In this document: in pieces, positions 1 through 6,697 of the stretch
Numbering within the stretch: position 1 is the stretch's first letter
How the letters are laid out: each line of letters opens with the position of its first letter
Source: HGM05232 sp044433325
GTDB taxonomy: Bacteria > Bacteroidota > Bacteroidia > Bacteroidales > Muribaculaceae
Reading direction: 5' to 3'
NCBI GenBank assembly: GCA_044433325.1
Contig: JAWXTT010000039.1
Location: 1 to 15,492, forward strand
Length of the DNA: 15,492 nucleotides
Made by a program: the position numbers and the translations under genes
The notes under the pieces: generated by a model
Told to the model about the DNA's origin: nothing
Seen by the model: only the letters and a program-made list of their open reading frames with translations
Database searches by the model: none

Positions 1-296
1 TCACCTATTACATTAAGCAGACGACCCTTTACTTGTTCACCTACAGGCACAGCAATTGGTGTACCTACACGCTCAGCAATCATACCTCTCTGCAAACCAT
101 CGGTACTATCCATTGCTACGCAACGAACTGTATTCTCACCTATGTGTTGCTCAATCTCTAGCATCAGATCAGTTTCACCTGGACGCTTAATCTTTAAAGC
201 ATCATAGATAGGTGGTACACTATTACCTTCACCTTCAAAGGCAACATCGACTACTGGTCCGATTACTTGTGTTATTTTTCCAAAATTATCGCTCAT
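1..296 (-). CDS. atpD: ATP synthase F1 subunit beta, N-terminal part (cut by window edge)
   Basis: This is the N-terminal 98 codons of the catalytic beta subunit of F-type ATP synthase, which makes ATP on the cytoplasmic side of the membrane. Reading the minus strand from the ATG at 296 gives MSDNFGKITQVIGPVVDV, then IEQHIGENTVRCVAMDSTDG and GEQVKGRLLNVIG. These are the beta-barrel domain and hinge typical of F1 beta; the V-type subunits read differently. The Walker A part lies beyond the left edge, so nothing is known of its integrity. The gene starts 47 bp after nuoH on the same strand. I see no TAnnTTTG promoter or terminator in that gap, so read-through from the nuo operon is likely. In Bacteroidetes atpD often begins the atp operon, but here it occupies the place where nuoI would be expected. 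Confidence 0.95.
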   Translation of the reverse strand, partial: MSDNFGKITQVIGPVVDVAFEGEGNSVPPIYDALKIKRPGETDLMLEIEQHIGENTVRCVAMDSTDGLQRGMIAERVGTPIAVPVGEQVKGRLLNVIG

Positions 297-343
297 ACTC
301 ACGAGTATTATTCGGTTATTAAATCTCTATATATTATTAATGT

Positions 344-1420
344 TTAGAAGTGAAGTCCGTAAACCACTACTAATACCATTAGTACCAAGTTAACTAGGTT
401 TATTGGTAGCAAATATTTCCACTCTAGTGTCAATAGTTGGTCAATTCTCAAACGTGGGAATGTCCATTTAAACCATATTATTATAAATGTAACAGCTATT
501 GCTTTACCTAAGAACCATATTACTGATGGAATATAATCCATAACTGCATTAAATCCTTCCCATCCTGGTATATGTAATGGCATCCATCCACCTAGGAATA
601 GTAACGATGCAACACCACCAACAATAAACAAGTTCAAATATTCAGCTAAATAGAAGAAACCAAAGTGAATACCTGAATACTCAGTGTGGTAACCAGCAGT
701 TAACTCTTGTTCTGCCTCGGGTAAGTCAAATGGACCTCTATTAGTTTCAGCAGTACCTGCTATCAAATATATTACAAATGCTATGAATGCTGGGATATGA
801 CCTTTGAAGATAAACCAAGCATCTTGTTGAGCCTCTACTAGTCCTGTGATTGACATTGTTCCTGCCAATACCACGATTGTTAAGATTGAAAGACCTATTG
901 AAAGTTCATAACTAACCATCTGCGCACCACTACGGATTGCACCGATTAACGTAAACTTATTATTACTAGACCAACCAGCCAATAGAATACCTAACACCCC
1001 TATTGATGATACTGCTATCATAAAGAAGATACCAATATTAAAATCTATCACCTGTAATCCTTTACCCCAAGGTAAAACCGCAAATGATAACATTGAGGCA
1101 AGAATTACCAAATATGGAGCTAAGGCAAACAGGAACTTATCAGTGTGTTTAAGTTCAATTAGCTCCTTTATTAATATCTTGAACATATCGGCAACACTCT
1201 GAAAAATACCGAAAGGACCTACACGATTAGGACCTAGGCGGCACTGGAAAGCTGCACATATCTTACGCTCAAAGTAGATATAGAATAGTGCCAATACTGC
1301 ATACGCTAATAATAACACAACCCCTATCAATACGCATTCTACTACTGTCGTTAACCATGGTGCCATGAAACTACGTAGCAGACTATCTATCCATCCTGTG
1401 ACTATACTGAAGTCGAACAT
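344..1420 (-). CDS. nuoH: NADH-quinone oxidoreductase subunit H
   Basis: NuoH is a multi-pass membrane subunit of respiratory complex I; it forms much of the quinone-binding chamber and links the peripheral arm to the proton-pumping arm. The 358-residue product has the family length and about eight hydrophobic helices. Diagnostic stretches are FYIYFERKICAAFQCRLGPN (about residues 47-66), GPFGIFQSVADMFKILIKE just after it, the acidic loop NRGPFDLPEAEQELTAGYH near the middle, and the TEYSGIHFGFFYLAEYLNL segment that follows. It begins 38 bp after nuoCD, which is the usual order for the 11-subunit nuo operons of Bacteroidetes (A-B-CD-H). What follows is unusual: the next gene on the strand is atpD and not nuoI. 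The reading frame is intact and nothing suggests damage. Confidence 0.97.
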   Translation of the reverse strand: MFDFSIVTGWIDSLLRSFMAPWLTTVVECVLIGVVLLLAYAVLALFYIYFERKICAAFQCRLGPNRVGPFGIFQSVADMFKILIKELIELKHTDKFLFALAPYLVILASMLSFAVLPWGKGLQVIDFNIGIFFMIAVSSIGVLGILLAGWSSNNKFTLIGAIRSGAQMVSYELSIGLSILTIVVLAGTMSITGLVEAQQDAWFIFKGHIPAFIAFVIYLIAGTAETNRGPFDLPEAEQELTAGYHTEYSGIHFGFFYLAEYLNLFIVGGVASLLFLGGWMPLHIPGWEGFNAVMDYIPSVIWFLGKAIAVTFIIIWFKWTFPRLRIDQLLTLEWKYLLPINLVNLVLMVLVVVYGLHF

Positions 1421-1458
1421 ATCTATACTTTTAATTACTATATTATCAAATTTATTAT

Positions 1459-3081
1459 CTATCTATCAATATCAGGTACAACATAGTCCAATGAAGCACC
1501 AATTGCTATTAAGTCAGCAACCTTAGCACCATGCGTTATGTGATCTATTACACCAATTAATGGTAACCCTGGTGAGTTAAATTTAAGACGATATGGTTTC
1601 TTATCACCATCACTCTCGATATAAACACCAAATGCACCACGGCTAGCCTCAACTTGTTGGAACCAACGTCCAGCAGGAAGTTTAATAATCTTAGGCACCT
1701 TTGCCGAGTATTCACCATCAGGGATATTATCAACTAGTTGTTCTAGTATTTTAACTGATTGCTCAATCTCCTTCATACGTACCATGTAGCGATCAAATGT
1801 ATCACCACCGCTCATAACAACCTCGTCAAACTCTAATTCTGAATAGATTGAGTATGGAGCTGTTTTACGCACGTCACAAGCCCAAGCAGAACCACGACCA
1901 GAAGGACCTGAAACACCATAATTGATTGCATCCTCATTAGATAGCAAACCGACATTCTTCATACGGTTCTGAGCAATCACATTACCTGTAAATAATGTGT
2001 GATACTCTTTCAATGCTGCTGGCATAAGAGCACAGAACTCTTTCACATCCTTCACGAAATCTTCATGAATATCTGCCACCAAACCACCTATGGTTACATA
2101 GTGGAATGACATACGTGCGCCACAAGTTCTCTCAAAAATATCTAATATCTTTTCACGTTCACGGAAACCATAGAACAATGCTGTTGTAGCTCCCATATCC
2201 ATACACATACAACCGAAGAATAGTAGGTGTGACGAAATACGCATTAACTCATCCATCATAACACGTACAACTTGTGCGCGACGTGGAATCTCTAATCCCA
2301 TAGCTTTCTCAACACATAGAGCCATACAGTGACGGTTTTGGTGTGCTGATAAATAATCTAAACGGTCTGTAAAGAATAGAATTTGTGGATATGTAAGTGT
2401 TTCGTTCAATTTCTCGATACCACGGTGAATATAACCACAATAAAGGTCAATCTTTTTAATCTCCTCACCATCTAATGATGTACGGAAACGTAATACACCA
2501 TGTGTTGCAGGGTGTTGAGGACCTATATTTATTACATACTCTTCAGGTTTAAATATTACCTTTTCAACCTCTTTAACATTACCATCAGCATCCTCAACAT
2601 AAGATATAGTATTATCATCTACCGACTCATGTTCCATTCTGACAGGGTTAATCTCGGGGTTAGCATCGTAATTTTTACGTAATGGATAACCTACCCAGTC
2701 ATTGCGAAGGAATAAACGACGCATATCAGGGTGGTTTATAAATTTAATTCCGTAGAAGTCAAAAACTTCACGTTCATATAAATTAGCTGTTTCCCAAACA
2801 TCCGCTACACTATGGATAAATGGATTCTCTATATCTTCAGTAGATACTTTTACTGAAATAGTTTCATTGCTCTTAGTTGATGTCAGGTAATAGATACATC
2901 CTAGGGACTCTTTCCAGTCCATACCTATTATTGACACTAGATAGTCGAAGTTTAGCTCAGCCTTTAATGCTTTAGCTGTTTTACTCCATATCTTGTCAGG
3001 AACTATGGCTAACAATGTATCTCCATCCTCAAATGTTATTTCAGGAGATAGTTTGCTGATTTGTTCTTGAATATTTATCAT
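1459..3081 (-). CDS. nuoCD: NADH-quinone oxidoreductase fused subunits C and D
   Basis: One polypeptide of 540 residues carries both NuoC and NuoD, which form part of the cytoplasmic connecting arm of complex I; NuoD contributes to the quinone site next to cluster N2. The NuoC part covers about residues 1-145 and ends with the signature WETANLYEREVFDFYGIKF (96-114) and RRLFLRNDWVGYPLRKNY (121-138). A short linker with acidic residues leads to NuoD, which starts near residue 184 with INIGPQHPATHGVLRF. It continues with CGYIHRGIEKLNE, LDYLSAHQNRHCM and a C-terminus ending in DYVVPDIDR. C-D fusions are common in Bacteroidetes and enterobacteria. The gene lies 39 bp after nuoB. Together with the absence of nuoE, F and G between CD and H, this points to a complex I without the NADH-oxidising module, probably fed by ferredoxin or another donor (inference from related organisms). 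Confidence 0.97.
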   Translation of the reverse strand: MINIQEQISKLSPEITFEDGDTLLAIVPDKIWSKTAKALKAELNFDYLVSIIGMDWKESLGCIYYLTSTKSNETISVKVSTEDIENPFIHSVADVWETANLYEREVFDFYGIKFINHPDMRRLFLRNDWVGYPLRKNYDANPEINPVRMEHESVDDNTISYVEDADGNVKEVEKVIFKPEEYVINIGPQHPATHGVLRFRTSLDGEEIKKIDLYCGYIHRGIEKLNETLTYPQILFFTDRLDYLSAHQNRHCMALCVEKAMGLEIPRRAQVVRVMMDELMRISSHLLFFGCMCMDMGATTALFYGFREREKILDIFERTCGARMSFHYVTIGGLVADIHEDFVKDVKEFCALMPAALKEYHTLFTGNVIAQNRMKNVGLLSNEDAINYGVSGPSGRGSAWACDVRKTAPYSIYSELEFDEVVMSGGDTFDRYMVRMKEIEQSVKILEQLVDNIPDGEYSAKVPKIIKLPAGRWFQQVEASRGAFGVYIESDGDKKPYRLKFNSPGLPLIGVIDHITHGAKVADLIAIGASLDYVVPDIDR

Positions 3082-3120
3082 TTGTATTTCTCTTTGTTTC
3101 TCTATTTCTAAATTCGCTAT

Positions 3121-3720
3121 CTATTCACTTACTGGGTGATTTTTAAGAAAATCCTCAATTTTTTCTTGACGATTAACGCCACCGAAGAATTTCTCTACTT
3201 TCACCTTACGTTGCAATTGCATCAAAGCATATATCATAGCCTCAGGGCGTGGAGGGCAACCTGGTAGGTAAACATCCACTGGTACTATCTCATCTATACC
3301 CTTAACCACGTGATATGAATTGCGGAATGGACCACCTGAAATGGCACAAGCACCTGTTGCAATCACATATTTAGGTTCAGCTAACTGATCATATAAACGA
3401 CGGAATACTGGAGCCATACGGTGAACTATTGTACCTGCTACCATTATAAAGTCCGCTTGACGTGGGCTGGCACGCGCTACTTCAAAACCGAAACGAGCCA
3501 TATCATAACGGGCGCACCCAAATGACATAAACTCAATACCACAACAACTTGTGGCAAAGGTTAATGGCCAAAGCGAATTTGACCTCCCCCAATTTATAAC
3601 CTGATCTAATGTACCTACTACGACATTTGTACCAGATTCTTTTAATTCTGCTATCAGACCATCAATGTATTCATTATCCTTGAAGTCATCCTGTTGCATC
3701 CCTTTAATCTTTACTTCCAT
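3121..3720 (-). CDS. nuoB: NADH-quinone oxidoreductase subunit B
   Basis: NuoB carries the terminal iron-sulfur cluster N2, which hands electrons to quinone. All four cluster ligands are visible: the adjacent pair Cys59-Cys60 in TFATSCCGIEF, Cys125 in ATGACAISGG and Cys155 in LPGCPPRPE. I start the protein at the ATG at 3720 (199 residues, MEVKIKGMQQ). The upstream ATG at 3741 in the same frame would lengthen the overlap with nuoA. The 3720 start has an AGGAG-type ribosome site about 9 bases before it, and the N-terminus then resembles what I recall of Bacteroides NuoB. The gene overlaps the last 10 bases of nuoA, which suggests translational coupling. Function is certain; only the start choice is open. 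Confidence 0.95.
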   Translation of the reverse strand: MEVKIKGMQQDDFKDNEYIDGLIAELKESGTNVVVGTLDQVINWGRSNSLWPLTFATSCCGIEFMSFGCARYDMARFGFEVARASPRQADFIMVAGTIVHRMAPVFRRLYDQLAEPKYVIATGACAISGGPFRNSYHVVKGIDEIVPVDVYLPGCPPRPEAMIYALMQLQRKVKVEKFFGGVNRQEKIEDFLKNHPVSE

Positions 3721-4091
3721 TCTAATGCTCCTTTCTTCCATGCATAAACTAGTCCTAATACTAACACTCCTAAAAAGACAGCAATACTTGCCAAGCCATC
3801 TGTACCCAAGTCACGACAAATTACCGCCCAAGGAAATAGGAAAACTGTTTCAACATCAAACATTAAGAATAGAATAGCAAATAGGTAGTAACCTACCTTG
3901 AATTGCATCATATTCTCCCCACGAGTTGGGATACCACACTCATACGCTTCACCCTTTTGAGCGTTGAATGATTTAGGTGATATTAAACCTGCTAAAAATA
4001 GAGCAATAGCAACAAGGAATAACCCTGTTAATGCCGCTACCACTGCCAATGTTGTGTTTTGAATACCCAAAACAATAAATAAAAAATCCAT
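3711..4091 (-). CDS. nuoA: NADH-quinone oxidoreductase subunit A
   Basis: NuoA is a small membrane subunit of complex I with three transmembrane helices; its long loop lies close to the quinone chamber. The 126-residue product has hydrophobic stretches at about residues 11-36, 66-90 and 98-116. It shows the family signatures AYECGIPTRGENMMQFKVGY and LFLMFDVETVFLFPWA. It is the first gene of the nuo operon, overlaps nuoB by 10 bases at its 3' end, and has a 5' leader of roughly 165 bases back to the best promoter candidate at 4263-4295. Confidence 0.96.
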   Translation of the reverse strand: MDFLFIVLGIQNTTLAVVAALTGLFLVAIALFLAGLISPKSFNAQKGEAYECGIPTRGENMMQFKVGYYLFAILFLMFDVETVFLFPWAVICRDLGTDGLASIAVFLGVLVLGLVYAWKKGALEWK

Positions 4092-4262
4092 ATATTTAAT
4101 TAATCTCTATATTTATCTAAACCTTTAACCATATATAGCATAGAACGAGCCTTTCAATTTAAATATATTTAAGCATATACCAATCATTCTAAAACCATAA
4201 CTAGCAACCATTTACATTTAAAACGCAATTTGTGCATCCTAATTAAACGGTCTTTCTCCATG

Positions 4263-4295
4263 CAAAGATAGTATTTCTTTTTAATTATAATACAA
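4263..4295 (-). promoter_or_regulatory. Probable promoter of the nuo operon (Bacteroidetes type)
   Basis: On the minus strand TATCTTTG (4270 down to 4263) matches the Bacteroidetes -7 consensus TAnnTTTG. A TTG (4295 down to 4293, within TTTG) lies 22 bases upstream as a -33 element, slightly wider than the usual spacing of about 19-21. Transcription would begin near 4257 and leave a leader of about 165 bases before nuoA. Confidence 0.6.
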
Positions 4296-4355
4296 ACTAT
4301 TTATATTATTTATCAGTAAATTAATACATAATTTAAATATCACTACATCTAGTGA

Positions 4356-4386
4356 TTGTATAATCTTTTTGGTTAATATAACTTTG
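4356..4386 (+). promoter_or_regulatory. Promoter of the TonB-dependent receptor gene (Bacteroidetes type)
   Basis: TTG at 4356-4358 and TAACTTTG at 4379-4386 are separated by 20 bases, a near-ideal match to the Bacteroidetes TTG/TAnnTTTG promoter. The start of transcription would be near 4391-4393, giving a leader of about 22 bases before the ATG at 4414. This rules out the in-frame TTG at 4369, which would lie inside the promoter. Confidence 0.75.
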
Positions 4387-4413
4387 CAAAATAAACTTTT
4401 ACATTCAGGCTTA

Positions 4414-6684
4414 ATGAGTATTTCATCAACTAAAATATTATCTAAATTATTATCACCGTACGTTATAATTGCAACTATATTTAGTTCAACTACACTATAT
4501 GCAGATAATAATCAGGAGTACTTATTCAGCGATTCCATACTAGCTCTTAGCGAACTATCTATTACTGCAATTAAACAGGGCAACAACATTAAGGATAAAG
4601 CTATTTCATCCACAATTATCAAGCCATCAGATATTGTTACTAAAAATAGCATAGCTATTAAGGATGTTAGTGATTTAGTTCCTAACTTTTATATTCCTGA
4701 TTATGGTTCGCGCATTACATCATCTATATATGTACGTGGGTTAGGCGCGCGGATAGACCAACCTGTCGTAGGATTAAATATCGATAATGTACCATTTATT
4801 AATAAGAATGCATTTGACCTAGAGGTGATGGATATCGAGCGCATGGAGATATTACGTGGTCCACAGTCAACACTATATGGACGTAACACCATGGGTGGTA
4901 TTATTAATATTTATACCCTATCACCATTTAATTATCAAGGTGTCAAGGTAGGCGCAGAATACTCAACAGGGAACACATATAATCTACAAGCATCGGTATA
5001 TCATAAGTTTTCAGATAAACTTGCAGCGTCATTAGCTGCATATCATACAGGTTCAGATGGATTTTACACTAACCTATACACTGGTGAGAAGTGTGAAAGT
5101 GAATCATCATTTGGAGGAAGATTCAAAATGCAATATCGTGCATCGTCAAATACCAATATCGAAAACACCCTCTCAGCGTCAACATTATATCAAGATGGAT
5201 ATGCATATAAGAATGTAGCCACTGACCAGATTAGTTACAACGACCCATCCAATTACACACGCACATTAATTAATGATGGACTAACCATTAGTCACCGTGG
5301 CGATGGATGGCAACTATCTAGTATCACAGCATACCAATATCTAAATGATAAGATGACATTGGATCAAGACTTCACCACAAACTCAATGTTTACACTAACA
5401 CAAGCTATTCAGGATCATTCATTCACTGAAGATATAGTGTTTAAGTCTGACCGTAGCGAAAAAGGGTATAAATATCTATTCGGCGCATTCGGATTTTATG
5501 ACCATAAGAGTATGCAAGCTCCTGTTAAATTCAAAGAGGATGGTATCAATTACCTAATATATGATAATGTAAATGGTAGTAACGGCTATTATGATAATTG
5601 GGATGATAACAGTTTTGACTTAAATAGTGATTTTACCAATCACACCTTTGGAGCAGCACTATATCATGAATCAAGTTACAAGAGAGGGCGTTTTGAAGCT
5701 AACGCAGGTATTCGCTTAGATTTCGAGATCTCTATCTTAGATTACCATAGTTATATGAGTAGTGGTTGTTATGGAAACATTAAACAGAGTGATGGCTCAT
5801 TATACACATTCTATAAGCCTATTAATATTGATATTGCTGATACTCCATCGCAACACTTCTTTGAGGTACTACCTAAGGTGAATATCTTATATCATTTAGG
5901 TGAATATCAGCAATCATCCATTTACGCATCGGTAAGTAAAGGTTATAAAGCTGGTGGCTATAACTCACAAATGTTCTCAGATATCTTGCAACAGGAGGTA
6001 ATGCAAATATTCGGTTTGTCAATGGCGTATTCCGCTGAGGATATAATATCTTATAAACCTGAATATAGTTGGAATTATGAGATAGGAACACATCTTAATA
6101 GTAGCAATCGCAAACTTGAAGCTGACTTATCGCTATTCTATATAGATTGTCGTGACCAACAACTTACCGTCTTCCCTGATGATATGGTAACAGGGCGACT
6201 AATGACTAATGCAGGTCATTCACGTAGCTATGGAGCTGAATTTGCGGGGCGCGCTCAAGTGGGCGATTTTAGCTTCAACGCATCATACGGATATACCAAT
6301 GCTAAGTTTATCACCTATGATGATGGCGAGGAGGATTACTCAGGGAATTATATCCCATACGCACCTCAACACACATTTTATGCTGGAGTTGACTACAAAT
6401 TAGATATTAACTATAAAAAGATTCTTGAATCTATACTATTCAATATTAACACTAATGGTGCTGGCAGAATATATTGGAACGAATCTAACTCACTATCTCA
6501 ACCACTCTATGCACTACTTGGGGCGGAGGTGAGATTTATGGGTGAGAATTACACCCTGTCACTATGGGGTAGTAATATTTGTAATAAAGAATACAATACA
6601 TTCTACTTTATGAGTATGGGTAACAAGTTTGTACAACAAGCTAAGCCTCGCAGATATGGCGTAACGATAAATATAAATATATAA
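4414..6684 (+). CDS. TonB-dependent outer-membrane receptor
   Basis: This 756-residue protein is a TonB-dependent receptor: a 22-strand outer-membrane barrel closed by a plug, which imports a ligand using energy from TonB-ExbBD. The start is the ATG at 4414; an in-frame TTG at 4369 lies inside the promoter. Residues 1-30 form a signal peptide with probable cleavage after SSTTLYA. A TonB-box-like stretch (LSELSITAIKQ, about 45-55) precedes the plug (about 60-170), with SIYVRGLGARIDQPVVGLNI and the hallmark MEILRGPQSTLYGRNTMGGI at 144-163. The rest is alternating beta sequence ending in QQAKPRRYGVTININI, the family's usual C-terminal strand. There is no N-terminal carboxypeptidase-like domain and no SusD gene follows, so this is not a standard SusCD glycan importer. 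A lipoprotein gene begins 13 bp later and is probably co-transcribed. The substrate cannot be read from the sequence; iron, haem, a cobalamin-type ligand or another small ligand are all possible. Confidence 0.93.
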   Translation: MSISSTKILSKLLSPYVIIATIFSSTTLYADNNQEYLFSDSILALSELSITAIKQGNNIKDKAISSTIIKPSDIVTKNSIAIKDVSDLVPNFYIPDYGSRITSSIYVRGLGARIDQPVVGLNIDNVPFINKNAFDLEVMDIERMEILRGPQSTLYGRNTMGGIINIYTLSPFNYQGVKVGAEYSTGNTYNLQASVYHKFSDKLAASLAAYHTGSDGFYTNLYTGEKCESESSFGGRFKMQYRASSNTNIENTLSASTLYQDGYAYKNVATDQISYNDPSNYTRTLINDGLTISHRGDGWQLSSITAYQYLNDKMTLDQDFTTNSMFTLTQAIQDHSFTEDIVFKSDRSEKGYKYLFGAFGFYDHKSMQAPVKFKEDGINYLIYDNVNGSNGYYDNWDDNSFDLNSDFTNHTFGAALYHESSYKRGRFEANAGIRLDFEISILDYHSYMSSGCYGNIKQSDGSLYTFYKPINIDIADTPSQHFFEVLPKVNILYHLGEYQQSSIYASVSKGYKAGGYNSQMFSDILQQEVMQIFGLSMAYSAEDIISYKPEYSWNYEIGTHLNSSNRKLEADLSLFYIDCRDQQLTVFPDDMVTGRLMTNAGHSRSYGAEFAGRAQVGDFSFNASYGYTNAKFITYDDGEEDYSGNYIPYAPQHTFYAGVDYKLDINYKKILESILFNINTNGAGRIYWNESNSLSQPLYALLGAEVRFMGENYTLSLWGSNICNKEYNTFYFMSMGNKFVQQAKPRRYGVTININI

Positions 6685-6697
6685 CAATAGATCAAAA

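Larger units (their letters stand above)
4092..4413. other. Divergent intergenic region between nuoA and the TonB receptor
   Basis: These 322 AT-rich bases contain no long gene. They hold the probable nuo promoter (minus strand, 4263-4295) and the receptor promoter (plus strand, 4356-4386). A short inverted repeat, CACTA-CATC-TAGTG at 4341-4354, sits just upstream of the receptor -33 element and could be an operator. It is part of an 18-base string that also occurs twice inside the downstream lipoprotein gene. In the nuo leader on the minus strand a 17-codon ORF (4237 down to 4184, MHKLRFKCKWLLVMVLE) is possible but unproven. Confidence 0.6.

Noticed and set aside
297..343. Terminator or promoter between nuoH and atpD
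   Set aside because: Only a weak ACTC/GAGT inverted repeat with a 2-base loop and no T-run is present, and no TAnnTTTG motif.
4369..4413. Fifteen-codon N-terminal extension of the TonB receptor from a TTG start
   Set aside because: It overlaps a well-spaced TTG/TAnnTTTG promoter, and it would place extra residues before an otherwise good signal peptide.
4701..4892. Minus-strand ORF of 63 codons inside the receptor gene
   Set aside because: It lies opposite the conserved plug domain, has no ribosome site or recognisable domain, and is explained as an antisense shadow.
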